Shown here in pieces: positions 33,955-45,575 of a stretch of DNA of 64,000 nucleotides. This stretch comes from Syngnathus acus (taxonomy: Eukaryota; Chordata; Actinopteri; Syngnathiformes; Syngnathidae), in assembly GCF_901709675.1 (NCBI RefSeq), contig NC_051100.1:5768001-5832000 (forward strand), in the 5' to 3' direction. A model generated the notes under the pieces. It saw nothing but the letters and a program-made list of their open reading frames with translations, did not search any database and had not been told where the DNA came from. The translations under genes and the position numbers were made by a program. Every line of letters starts with the position of its first letter. The stretch's first letter is position 1.

Positions 33955-33966
33955 GTAACCTCCCGG

Positions 33967-35689
33967 GTATGACCCTCTCCAAATCACCCTAAAGACATTT
34001 GACTGAAAGGGTTCATATTACTCTTCAACTAGACTAATTCTCCAATTTCATCTGAAGAAAAACACATCTTGCCTTCAAGACATCAATATGGGAGATTGCT
34101 GTCAAATGCACCAAACGTTCCAGAAATGCCTGCAACTACTTCAATGTGGCTGTCGGCCTAACTGGCAGGTACCCTTCCTGGATTCCTTCATGTCGTTTCA
34201 ATTTGGGGTGTTTGGAGCTATTGTGCAATATTTTCTTCACTTGATGATGACTGCTTTCATTGTGCTCTATGGTAGATTGAATACCTTGGAAATTCTTTTG
34301 TACCAGTGTGATTCATTTGAACAATGAGATCATTGACAGGTCTCTGCCTCCCAAGGCTTGTGTTGGATAAAAACTACTGCTGCACTTTATTTGAGCGTCA
34401 TCAGATGCACTTTAAGTGGTAGCAGGTTTGTGATGTGAAGTTTGACTGTGGTTGGTGAATTTTGGATTCAGCCACATTCAAAGTTGTAAGAGGGCATGAA
34501 TACTGGTGCAACTACTTTGTTCTTTTTTACTCTCCCCTCTCTAGATTTCTTCTTTTAAAAGAAAAAGAGTAATACAGGTTATAAATCACATAAATGGCAA
34601 AAAAGAAAATGTTTTGAAATGATTTACGTGCATCTCACTTTTTTTAAATCACAAAAATCTGGCATTTGAAAAGGAGTTTGTGGATGTAATTAATTAAATT
34701 ACATTATTCTTATTTCAGAAACAAATTGTATGGAAACAATAATCATAACCTTACAATCTTTTTTTGATATTTTAACAGATTATTTTTTCATGTTTATTTT
34801 CCAACTAACTTTTGAAAATAAATTAAAATAAGCTAAAACAACAACAAGTGATTGAAGTATCACCTCTTACATTGTTCCAATAATGTCAGATTAATTCTTT
34901 CTCTATTATCGCTTCCAAGATAAAGGGTGGGAGGAGCACTTTTCTACAATTATGCTGTGTCCCAATGTCCCATTTGGGATTTTAAGCCATTTACACAGAT
35001 GATTCCAGTAATGCTATGCAAATAGAATTTAATTCAAAGTTAATTCACCCGCATTACTTTTTAATAAAGAAATGATAAATTTTAATCTCCCTTGCAATTT
35101 GATCTATTTATGCTGCTTCTGTCGCTGGAAAGTGTCCACTGCTTGTCTAACCATTAATTGAAGTGAGAGTGGGGGTGGGGGGGTGCAGCAGGTAATGTGC
35201 AGCCTCATGAAGGACCATGCCTGAAAAAGAAATAAAGGCTGTAATGAATTGATTTCATATTTAGTCGGAGGCGTGTTGATACACAACGATCTCTTGTGGT
35301 CTTTCAGTGCCTGCAGTATTTTTTTTCCTTTCATTAAGGTAGAGATTCTGCCCTTTGATAGTCTTATCGATTCTGCCTCCAAACACTCTGGCACTCCTGT
35401 GAAGTTGATCTTCAGGTAAAAAAAAAAAAAAAAAAAAAAGATGATATTGACTTTTATGTTATTCTACCAGTGTACAAGTGGCAATTCACATAACTGCTTT
35501 GCTTACCAGTGAACTGTTTTGCTGATGCTTTGTTCTTGCTTTTTTTTTGTTGAATTCGAGGAATATTTACAGACTCAGGCCTTCTGCGAATTTGCATTGT
35601 GTATGAAAATCTATTCATATTTGCACAACTTGGTGCCTCCGCTGATGTCCAGGTGCGCCCTTGAAGTTTTGTCGTTATAATTAAGAGCG
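33967..35689. other. Non-coding, no gene seen
   Basis: AT-rich unique sequence with a 22-base A tract (35418-35439) and a G-rich patch (35168-35185). Confidence 0.5.
35418..35439. repeat. Poly(A) tract
   Basis: 22 consecutive A residues. No adjoining retroposon body was recognised. Confidence 0.9.
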
Positions 35690-35910
35690 AATATCAAGTG
35701 ACTATTGAATACGTCTAATTTAATAGCTTGCTGACCTACCGCTAGTAATTCATCACCTTCAACAAACAATATCCTCTCTGTCATCAGTTGACCATTTTTT
35801 TCCCTTTAAGTATAAGCTGATTGGGAAGGAGACAAAATGGAGCTAATTGACATCCTGCAGTTAATACATCCTCCTCGCTGACACTATTTACACTGTGGGT
35901 AAAATTTCCC
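35690..35910. promoter_or_regulatory. Candidate conserved non-coding element
   Basis: Complex sequence with TCTAATTTAATAGC, GCTAGTAATTCATC, ATAAGCTGATTGGG and GGAGCTAATTGACATC, i.e. several homeodomain-type TAAT words in 220 bases without simple repeats. Confidence 0.3.
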
Positions 35911-36339
35911 GCTATTTTTTTTTTTATTAAGTTGAAAGAAAAGAAATTGGTCCATATCAGGAATTAGCCTGTATTTATTTGATATTGCATCAAGAATGCA
36001 TATTTGCAGTCTTGCACACCACAAATCTTTAAGTAATTAATACAGCTAATCACAGTTGATGTTGCTGGTTGTCAGCCTCCATTCATACTTGGTCTGAAAA
36101 ATGATATTTTAATAATGTTATATTTCAATATTGTTTCATAGGAAAGCCTTGGCATGCTTGCAGTCAGGGGACAAATTAGAAATGTCAGTTCAAAAAGCTT
36201 TAGAATTGTACCATACAAATCTGTTTAATGATAATCTGTGAAAAGATAACTATATTATTCTGGGGGGGGGGATCTGTGCTAATCACAAAAACAGTAATTA
36301 TGAGAGAATGTGAATGTTTGGCTAATGTATTGGGTTAAG

Positions 36340-36620
36340 CGAAAAAAGCAAGCTGCAGCCAATCTGAGGACATAAGATCAAACATGATGATGAAGTGAAG
36401 CTCATTTGGTCAAACATCCTAATTGATTGGTTGATTATGCTTGCTCTGTTCCTCTATCTCGGAGGATCTTCTTTAATGGCTTCATAATGACGCTACTGAA
36501 CTGGACATGCAAGACTCAGCCAATTAGAATAGTAATTGGCTTTAATTAACTAAAAAGAAAGGATTTTCTATTAAAAAAAGGAGATAGTGAATTTGATTAC
36601 TCATATTCATTAAGTTTTTC
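36340..36620. promoter_or_regulatory. Candidate enhancer with palindromic TAAT-core site
   Basis: The block holds CCTAATTGATTGGTTGATTA (36419-36438) and a perfect 7-base inverted repeat with 6-base spacer, CCAATTA-gaatag-TAATTGG (36520-36539), followed at once by CTTTAATTAAC. Paired TAATTG/CAATTA words are bound by homeodomain dimers in known developmental enhancers, so an enhancer role is inferred. No transcript signal is seen. Confidence 0.38.
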
Positions 36621-37223
36621 CCATCCCTCCCCCCTGCCATGCCTGGATCTTTGCACCCTCCATTTTATGACAAGTGCGGAACGTCACAACACGCTGGCAG
36701 AGGCCGCAGACATAGCAGGAGAAAAGCCTTTCTTCTGCTCTCATTCAAAGTGCCTTCCTTTGTTTTTTTACGTGAATGTGTCATAAATTGTTGCACAGAA
36801 AAAAATAATTAGAATTGTCATTCAGTGCTTGAGAGGTAATTTTAAATCTGAACTTGGCACTCTAAGTGTTGTGTGTGCATGCGCATGTGTGTCACAAAAC
36901 TCTGAAGAAATATATTTTCATGTGTTTTGGTATGTATCAGGAAAAGTGAGAATCATTTTGCACCAGCAGGTGTCTGTAACGGTGCATCAATAATTTGCAA
37001 CAATTTCAAATAACTCCCTCCTCTTCCTCTTTCCTCCTTTCTGGCCCGATGTTTCTCCACTTTAGCCTCAGGTCAAGTTAGCATCACTTAAGGACTACAA
37101 CACTGTGCAGAATTGCCATATGTTTTCTGTGTCTTACAAAGTCATGTCTGTGTGTGTGCATCCCGTGTGTGTTGATACCTTTTCTCTCTTGTTCTCCTAC
37201 CTGATGCCTCCCGTTGCTCGCAG
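36621..37223. other. Non-coding, no gene seen
   Basis: Unique sequence. CT-rich at 37015-37060 and GT-rich at 37147-37172. Confidence 0.45.
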
Positions 37224-37247
37224 CCAAAACATGTCAGCTTTTGAGAG
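37224..37247 (+). CDS. Tentative 24-base microexon
   Basis: A pyrimidine-rich acceptor with TGC words close to the splice site (TGCCTCCCGTTGCTCGCAG) precedes 24 bases ending in GAG and the donor GTAAAA. The length is a multiple of three. With one split codon it would encode the core QNMSAFE. TGC words just upstream of the AG are known to mark neuronal microexons regulated by SRRM4. The evidence is weak because many such words occur by chance, and no flanking exons of the host gene are visible. Confidence 0.18.
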
Positions 37248-37839
37248 GTAAAAACAAAAACACAGGCAGGCAAAGAGGGGGACACCAGGTACACCAGCCT
37301 GTGAGCGTATGTGTGTGCGTGTATGAATGTGCGTACGGCTATGTCTGTGTGTGTGCATTTGTTCATCCTGCAGGCTGGTTCGCCATGAGACGGACCAGAT
37401 GGTCACCTCAGGCAAAGCAGGTTGGGCCTGTTTACCTGCTTCACTCTGGGTCATGTCAAATTCATTTGTAGCTTAGCCTCAACACGGCTGCTACTTTAGT
37501 GCCAAAAAGTCACATTTACCTCCCCCTCCCCCCCCACCTTTGTACACAATTTTCTGCTTCCTGTACCTTTGATAAACTCACAGTAATTGCTTTTAGCATG
37601 GATGTGACCAATCAAAACTAAAACAATATTTTTTTCTAAGGTGCATATTTCATATATTCATTTAAGTGTTATATTCTATGCATATGTTAAAACAATTGAA
37701 GACCCTAATACAGTTTTCCATTATGACCAGCAGTTGTCATAACAGTTGCACTGGGTCCAAGCAACCCCCAGCCTTTTGCACCCCCACCCCCTCCCAAGCC
37801 CCAGTTAACCCCCTGCTGCCGCAGCATTTGCTGGCACCT
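37248..37839. other. Non-coding, no gene seen
   Basis: Unique sequence with a C run (37524-37537). Nothing recognised. Confidence 0.45.
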
Positions 37840-38130
37840 AAGCTAAGCATGATGTCCGGCTGTAGCGGTTACAGGTGCCCACATGTTGCCCGCTGGCACG
37901 GTGCCGCCACGCAGCAACAGCAGCAGCCATTTTGGCAGCCTTTCCATCTCTCACATCCGTGGCCGTGCTTGCCAGATATAATCTGCCTAATCTCAGACAA
38001 TTTAGTGGTCATATACAGTGATGATATGTCCCAGCATTATGTATGTCACTACTATAAGGGAATAAAATGTAATGTCATTTTAAATTCAGTCAGAGGGTCA
38101 CTTTTGGATCCCGCCGCCTGTACGAGCAAG
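37840..38130. promoter_or_regulatory. Candidate conserved non-coding element
   Basis: Balanced complex sequence (GGTGCCCACATGTTGCCC, CAGCAGCCATTTTGGCAGCC, AATCTGCCTAATCTCAGAC, ATTTAGTGGTCATATAC). A 327-codon open frame (37666-38649) spans it but starts in AT-rich DNA, continues into C-rich low-complexity and shows no domain. The openness is attributed to low stop density rather than coding. Confidence 0.32.
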
Positions 38131-38560
38131 TCGTCCACACATGCATACAAAGGATCTGCCTCCCCTTTTATGTCAAACTCATCAGCCACACTGAACCCGC
38201 ATCGCCACTCCATCCCCCCCCCCCCTCCACTGCCAAACCACTGCACCCACTGCCCCTCGTGTCTTCTGTCACCCCTAGCGCCCAACATTCCCTGCCCCCC
38301 TCTCCCACCGCCTACACACCCTCCACCGTACCCTTTTCCCATTTCAGATGCAAAGCTGGGGCCGAGGCGAGTCGTGCATATAGTCACAGCGGCAATCTCA
38401 TCTATGTCCAATCTGTCATGCCACTGCCTTTCATTATTCTCCTGCGTGGGGGGAGAGATAACGCCGAGGCATATTTTATGGACAGTAGACAGAGTGGGGG
38501 AAAGAGAGGGAATAACGGGACAAGAAAGGCAAAAAAACCCGCCTCTGTTGTTAGGTATTG
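38131..38560. other. C-rich low-complexity, then complex GC-balanced sequence
   Basis: Long C/CT-rich stretches (38205-38340) with a C13 run are followed by a complex block (38345-38480) that may be part of the same candidate regulatory region. Confidence 0.4.
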
Positions 38561-41089
38561 GTTCCGTGTCTGACCAGGTTGACTTTATTGATATCTTAAG
38601 TCAAAAAAAAGCAAAGTTAACTGCAGAAATTCTTAAAATAGAGGTTTAGTTTGATAGATGAAAGGAAGGACAATGACGAAGAGGTAGTGCAGGTCAGTGC
38701 GATCCCATCTCATTAAAAGTAGACAGCCTCGGGGCTTGGAAATGGTTGTAAATAGATGGTAGCCATTCTTCATGGCCACTCCATGGCCCATCGTGTCTGG
38801 GTTCCTGTGCATGCATGCATGCATTCACCGATTGTTGAATATGGACAAGTCGGGGGTGTGGGGGGGCAGCTGATGATGAAGGAGAGGAATGGATGGAGGG
38901 ACGAGTGAATGTGCTGGGGTCAGGCATTCTCCACTGTCACCTCTCTCGGTCGCTGAGAAGCTGACTGCTTGTCTCACTGCTCAGTGCACTGGAATGATTG
39001 GGTCCTGGCCTGCCTAGAATGTGCTCACCAGTTTTACATATGTACATATATCACAGCCATTGTCACGCTTTGCGTGGATTGCAGGTACTGTATATGCTTT
39101 GGATTTGAATATGTAAATATGCTACATTGAGACCTTTGATTATGTATATGTATTGGTGTCCATGCACGGTACCGCAGTTGTGGAAGATCCAGATGTCAAG
39201 GCAGCCTCATTCTGTGTCTGTCATTGAGACAGCAGGGGTGGGGTTAAGGTGACCTGTTTTAAATATAGACAGTGTCACGACAACATGCCCGACTCGACTT
39301 ATAAAACCCATTTGCATAACGTTTCTCGCTTATCCGTCCCTCTTTTTCCCCTCCTTCCTCTTGGGAGACGGGCAGAGAAGGCATGTCGTGTTTCCCCTTT
39401 GTCTCAGCCGTTCCAATGTAAAAAGATGTCATGTCAATGCTTTCTTTGACACAAAAAGACATGACTGTATACCTGACGATGAGACAAAATACAAACCAAA
39501 TGTGGAGAAAAAAAAAAAACAATCATGCAGACATGGAGACAAAACTGATCTCCTTTGTCACATCAAAAGATAAAAATGTGGTTAAGAAGAGTGTTAGTAC
39601 ATTGTGTCCTTGCTAAATAACACCAAGAAATGGCAGTGAAATCACTGATAAGCTTAAAATGACACAAACATAAACGACGCCTTCCCTGCTCCATCTTTAT
39701 TTTGTAGGCAATGCATGGGAACACTTGGAAGTACAGAATTTTAAAAGTTAGATTTATCAAGTGTAACCAGTATTTAGAAGAAAGGGAACTATGTGCGCCC
39801 GCAATTGAAAGACTTGAACGTAGCTATTAGCCATTGTTCTGTTGTTCATTTTTGCAATTTGCAATTGCATTTAAAACAGACCTTCTGGACCTTGCACTTT
39901 GATTTCTGTTTTTTTTTTGCATACCTTGTCCTTCGAGAGCATTTGCGCTTGCATGCCTTGTCAGAGTGTCCTTCAATTTGAATGCACACTTCACTCCAGC
40001 AAACTAATTAATTATTCTCCTTGTCACCTTCTTTTTTTTCATACATTTGTTTTTCTACCTCTGTGAAAAATACACAACACATTCCTTCAATGCCTTTCCT
40101 TCTAAATGAGTCAACGCCTATTCATTAGGAATTCAAATGAATCAGTATTTACTTTAGCATTGCTCTCAAGTGCAATTTCTCTCAACAAGGTTGAGTGTTT
40201 TTTTTGTTTCTATCAGCCAATTTGAGAAAAGCTTATTCCCACCCAGTGCCCCATTTTATTTATACGTTCAATTGAACAACTATTTGGTCACAATACTACA
40301 AAGACTTTTCACATGACATTTGCGAAACACTAAAACTAGCCCACCAAACATTTGTGAGCCAAATCACCAATCTTGTGTTGTTGTTGTTGTTGTTTTTTCC
40401 AATCAAAACCTGAAGACATCAATCATCTGACTCTTGTCAAAGTTCCAACATTTTTCAAATATGAACATTGATTTCATGGAGATTAGTCGTGACTTTGTAG
40501 CTAGCACAAGATGTTCAGATGAGAATCTAAGTTTTAAAAGTTATTTCTCAATTTCTAGAGATAGTTTTACTTTCTTGTGTTGACGAGCAAATGTTGACCA
40601 ATAGTATGTCGAGCTTCACCCTACTGGTACTACCTTACCACGGACGCCAGTATTCCAATGGAAGGTTGCAGTTGACTGAAGTGCTTACAGGGCTTTCTTT
40701 CGGTATTCAAGTGAGTTCCGACCTGCTTCAATGGCATACAGCTTGTAAAAAAACATTCAAATTTTTGGGTGAATGTAAAACAATCACTATTCCTTCCCAT
40801 GACAATTTTCCAAATGGTTATGGAATGGATTTTTTTTTCTTGCCTGTAGCATATTTGCCCTGTAAGTTCTCAAGGTAACTGAACTCATCATTTTATTATG
40901 TGCTGTTACATTTTCTGAAATGTTTTTTAATCTGTGGCAAGGTTGTGATTACAGGGAAGGTTGCAGGCAACTATTAAAGTTATTGATTCTGTTTAGAACC
41001 AGTCTTTTTGCCTTTGCAAATGTTCCCTGAGCACAAGTTCTTACTTAACAAGGCTGTCTGAAAAACTCACCGATCTAATTGAATATTGA
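38561..41089. other. Non-coding, no gene seen
   Basis: Unique sequence with a short TGCA tandem (38810-38822), A and T homopolymers and a GTT microsatellite at 40375-40392. Frames up to 95 codons are not recognised and lack splice context. Confidence 0.5.
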
Positions 41090-41500
41090 TACGCGTGTAG
41101 ATGGCTAGAGAAACGCTCAGCCATGCTAAGCCATTCAGTGCATCCTCTTGATTGAAATTCCATTAGCTTCTTAGTGGAGGATACTGAAGAGTCGGTGAAT
41201 ACTTAGCCTTGTTAGCAGAGATGCAGGCTAAATGAGTGCGCACTGGGTCATTGTCCACTTAAAACTCACTCTGCGAACTGCAGGCCAGCTTGAATAATTC
41301 ATAGAGCATGACCTGTGCTAACTGAGCATTAAACCGGTGTAACTTCACTCTCTCTCGGTCTGTTTGGATATCTCTACCCCAGAGTTAATTAGGTCGCTGC
41401 CATCTTTTATTTCAGCCAGCTGTGTGTATGGCTGTCAAGAATTGTCCCTGTGGACACATTGTGCCTAATGAAAAGACAATTGAGCAAGGATAATTGCAAT
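41090..41500. promoter_or_regulatory. Candidate conserved non-coding element
   Basis: About 400 bases of complex sequence with recurring TAAT/ATTA words (GAGTTAATTAGGTCGC, GTGCCTAATGAAAAG, GGATAATTGCAATG) and no simple repeats, between AT-rich flanks. Confidence 0.33.
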
Positions 41501-41562
41501 GTAAAGTTTTGTGTGTGTTATTATATGTATCATTTTAATTTTTAGCTCTTTAAGTTCTTTTT

Positions 41563-41647
41563 TATATATATATATATATAATTTTATAATTTTAATTAAT
41601 AACTTCCATCCATCCATCCATCCATCCATCCATCCATCCATCCATCC
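41563..41647. repeat. AT microsatellite and CATC microsatellite
   Basis: An AT run (41563-41581) and ten tandem CATC units (41606-41647). The CATC array may be the orphan tail of a minus-strand copy of the GGAT-tailed SINE family, but no body adjoins it. Confidence 0.92.
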
Positions 41648-41978
41648 AAAATACTTATAAAAGGCCTTTTCGGTGCTGTTTGTATCAGCATTAAGTTAAA
41701 AAAATTAACTAACTTCAGTAATTTACATACACAAATCTTCACCCCTGATAACATTTACTGCTCTCTACCAGTTCCCAATTGACAACCCCAACGTATTGTA
41801 GTTTGTTTAATCCACCATATTATGACCCCATCTCCATCCTTCCATGTTGTCCTAGACATGGCCTCACCCCTTTCTCTTCACGCTACCATTCTGGTAGCTG
41901 TCATCAATCTTGCCAAAATGACAGACGACAGATGTTAGCCTTTGCAAAGATCAAATCTGCTGCTTCGGGGCGACCCAG

Positions 41979-41979
<1 letters not shown>

Positions 41980-42024
<45 letters not shown>

Positions 42025-42028
42025 GCAT
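41980..42028. repeat. CA microsatellite
   Basis: About 20 uninterrupted CA units followed by CGCACGCAT. Confidence 0.95.
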
Positions 42029-43250
42029 ATACACACATTGACTCAAAAATATACAGGCACATAAATGGGTATGCCGGCATGCAAATGTGGTCAAACATGG
42101 ACAAGCACAATCTAGTAACCACTGACAGGTCATATATCCAAAGAAGAGTTTCATTCAAACTCTTCTTTTATATTCTTCTATCTGTCTGAATCTCTTTGTT
42201 CAGATAGTTGATGGAGGAATAGACATGAAAGGACAGCCAACATGTTTTTAGATGTTGGGTTTTCCTCAAAAATAATTATTTTGTTACCACTCCCATAGGA
42301 TACCATTAAGATAAAAAATCTGTCATTCTAATGCTAATATGCATACCATGAAACCCTAGCAAACACAAGCACATGTCACTAATTTCTGTTAATTAGGTAG
42401 GAAGAGGGGCCATGAACTTGGGGAGGGGGGCTGGAACCATACCAAGCGTTTCAAACGTTGGTGTTGCAAAATTGTGAGAGCAGCCAATGAGGTGGCGTGG
42501 ACATCTGATCTGATGAAGATGCCTCCTGTACGGAGCGGAAAGAAAATAAAATGGCCAAAGATAGAGTTCTTAGTAGTTTTATGTGAGCAAAAGATTTGAA
42601 ATAAAAATTAATACATTTCATCTAACCTAACCGTTCCAAAAAAAGTATAAATGCATGAGAGATTTATTTTTTTTTTTAAGGTCTTCCTGCCTGACAGTGC
42701 AGGTTGCCATTCACAGTAACTTTGGGTCACTGAAAAAGTGAAATGAAAACGGGAATAGTTGGATTGATAGAAGAAAGGGAGAAGACAGGAAATAGACGAG
42801 TGGAAGAGGAGAGGAGCGGGAGAGCCCTGTTTAATGGGATTGGACTATTGATTGAATTTTGACATTGATTAAGTATCTCCTGAATCACAATGCTCCACTT
42901 GTGCATGTGCCATGTGTGTGTGTCGTCAGCTTTATGTATGAGTGAGTGTTTATCCAGTGCTATTACATTTAAAGTGGCAGCAATATAGAAGGAGAAAGGA
43001 ATGACCTGAGTTTTCATCTGAGCATGCACATACTTGCATTCGCTGTGCATGTGTGTGTGTTTTGTCTACCCCTAGGAGGTCTAACTTGCAATACCACTTC
43101 ATCCATCTAATGGAATAAAAATGGATCCCCCCACGTTCCCCCAAACTCTTTGTGTGCTTTTCTTTTTATTCATCATTAATCCTCCAGTCTGGGTCTGGGA
43201 TGTCACAGCCTCTTGCTCCTTCTACTGCCCCCTTCTCTTGCTCCCTCTCG
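42029..43250. other. Non-coding, no gene seen
   Basis: Unique sequence with a G-rich patch near 42421 and a T run near 42667. Nothing recognised. Confidence 0.5.

Positions 43251-43251
<1 letters not shown>

Positions 43252-43339
<88 letters not shown>
43252..43339. repeat. GT microsatellite, 44 units
   Basis: 88 bases of perfect TG repeat, the purest dinucleotide array in the window besides 59517-59605. Z-DNA potential and likely length polymorphism. Confidence 0.98.
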
Positions 43340-43341
<2 letters not shown>

Positions 43342-43428
43342 CGGAGGGCAAAGGCCTGTTATCCTGAGCGCCTGTCACTCTGCCTCCCTTTCAGAGCATG
43401 GCAACCCTTTTACTAGGGATAATTATCA

Positions 43429-43448
43429 CCCCCCCTCCCCCCCCCCCC
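43429..43448. repeat. Poly(C) tract
   Basis: Two C runs interrupted by one T, about 90 bases after the GT array. Confidence 0.9.
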
Positions 43449-44149
43449 GAATTCCCAGCATCTTCCACTTGCTCCCTCTCCACCATTGTCTTCATTCTGA
43501 AAAACAAATGCACCTTTTCCCCCTGAAAATGGAAACTGTGATAAAAGTTTTGAAACTTTAGGATACATATGCACTGTAGTTTTTAAAAATGGTAGAATAT
43601 ATATATATATATGTTCCAGTTTTTCATGTGGCCCCTTTTCAAAATTAATTACTGGTACCCACCACTGACCTAAACAATGTCATATTAGGAGCTAGTAAAA
43701 ACTGGATCAAACTATGGATATATATTTTTTTGCATTAAAATGGTAAATAGTTTGCAGCATGTCTGTAATTATTTTTTTACTCTATGATTTAGTATGGCAG
43801 ACCTTACTTGTTCTTTAGTTTGGGTATTTAATGGCGGTTACCAAGGTCATTTATAATAAAAGTCCCAGACAAGATGACAGTGCTGGGCTTAATGAGCTTC
43901 ATAGCTTAAGACAAATGGACATGATGAAGTACGGAAGCAATCTACAATATAGAACATAAGGATGGTATTTGGGTATTACTTTACACCTAACATTATGTTT
44001 GGTACATGCAAACCCATTAAAGGATGGCATATTAATTTAAATATAATAACAGACATGGATGTATTTTATATGATACATTTAAGTCCTGCAGGTCAAACCA
44101 ACAAGAACTTATTTTATGAAACAATGAAACAACCCCTTCCCACATGAGT
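43449..44149. other. AT-rich non-coding, no gene seen
   Basis: Includes an AT run at 43596-43611. Nothing recognised. Confidence 0.5.
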
Positions 44150-44550
44150 GTGGCCTTTCATCAAATAAATTTGATGTCATTAACGGACAATTAGATGCAT
44201 ATCTTGACAGCTTCTCTATCCTTTTCCTTTCATTGCTCCCAATGTTGTGGTCATTCAGAGGGGCAGATTGAGTTGAGTAATTTGGCTCTCTATCAGATGC
44301 CCGATGTGTTGCGTGTATTGATTGCAGCTGGTTCAGTAGCAGAAAATAATGGCTTGGTGAAAGCTTAGTAGGAGAGAAGGTGATGGAGACAGGAGCTGAG
44401 ATCCATACGATATCGTAAGTGTATATATGTGCACACAAACAATCCCTTTTACCGCCCTTCCCAATGCCCTCTGCCCCCATATGAATATTGGTTTCCTCCA
44501 ACTCCTCAATGTCATCGTGAAGCTGTCCAGGTTCCCTTATTTGCATGTGG
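44150..44550. promoter_or_regulatory. Candidate conserved non-coding element
   Basis: Complex balanced sequence with GTCATTAACGGACAATTAG, CTATCAGATGCCCGATG and GTGTATTGATTGCAGCTGG (an E-box next to a TTGATT word). A 145-codon minus frame overlaps it without any domain. Confidence 0.3.
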
Positions 44551-44559
44551 CTATGTGAT

Positions 44560-44830
44560 ATCTATGTAAATAAATCCATCGCCCAATGTGCCTGAGGGCG
44601 ATGCGATTCGGCCAATGCCCGAGCAACCGTACCCTAGCTAATTTACAACCAACCTAGTGTGTTCCCCCATCTCACTCATAAACATATACAGACATACTCA
44701 CGCCTTGATGACACCACAGTGAAACATGATGTCTAGACGACATTGAACCCTGAGTCCACCTAGGGTAATTGTTTTATGCAAATGCAGAGAGCCAGGGCAG
44801 ACATGATTGGCCCGGACTTGGTGTTGACTG
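44560..44830. promoter_or_regulatory. Candidate regulatory block with octamer motif
   Basis: Contains TTATGCAAATGCAG (octamer ATGCAAAT near 44776), CCTAGGGTAATTG and a short hairpin CGCCC...GGGCG (44580-44601). Balanced composition, no frame of interest. Confidence 0.28.
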
Positions 44831-45240
44831 CAATGTGAATGTGTGTGTATGCGTGTGCGCACGTCTTCGTATAGATGTGGTCATGATTGCGGTGTAATGC
44901 TGGCAGCCATTAGTATCATTATTATTGTTGGAAATGTTCTATTATTCAGCAGGGAAGGGTAAGGCAATAAACAGTATGTAATATAGAAATAGCAAGGTGG
45001 ATGACAAGCATTGCCCCCGCCTGCACCCCCCCACCCTCACACACATGTATACATAGTCAATGCAGGCCAAAACATTGCTATTCAACTTGTCATTGAACTG
45101 AAACATCAAACCATAATCTCACCACTCGCCATGCTGTTAAAGCAAATATAAATCAGTAACAATGTACCACACCATACAAGATATTGACACACATTGCAAA
45201 GCTACATATACGTAAGTTAACATTGGAAGCATTAACATAT
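44831..45240. other. Non-coding, no gene seen
   Basis: Unique sequence with GT-rich words at 44838-44862 and a C-rich patch at 45016-45035. Confidence 0.45.
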
Positions 45241-45361
45241 TCACACACACGCACGCATGCACACGCACACACAAACATGCATAGACACACACACACACAC
45301 ACACACAGTTATGTGTTATCAGGGCAGCCATCAGAGGGAAGAGACTGTGTGTGTGTGTGTA
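45241..45361. repeat. CA and GT tracts in close succession
   Basis: CA/CGCA units (45241-45306) are followed after 36 bases by a GT run (45344-45360). The two tracts are reverse complements of each other and could pair as a large imperfect hairpin. A further CA/CG tract lies at 45533-45575. Confidence 0.85.
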
Positions 45362-45575
45362 CGGGTAGAGGATGGGGGGGTGGGGGTTTGGTCCAAGTTG
45401 TAAATTTAATTTCATGCTGGATTTGCAGAGCTCATCTGAATTGCATGTGAGGGCGATGGGCCTCAGTCTCATTGCTGGATATTCACACTAAGACGCAGAT
45501 GCTGCCATCGATGGTGCACTGAGGGATACACGTGTGCGCACACGCACACCCACACACACACACACACAAACACAC

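Noticed and set aside
40591-40878. 95-codon frame with mixed codon use
   Set aside because: No domain or splice sites; the apparent start is TTG; the flanks are AT-rich.
41606-41647. Regularly spaced short repeats considered as a CRISPR-like array
   Set aside because: It is a contiguous CATC tetranucleotide array with no spacers. No CRISPR array exists in the window, and the organism is a vertebrate.
43121-43561. 146-codon frame spanning the GT array
   Set aside because: Half of it is a CV repeat encoded by the microsatellite; same for frames at 8322-8666, 26012-26301, 31616-32028 and 59183-59692.
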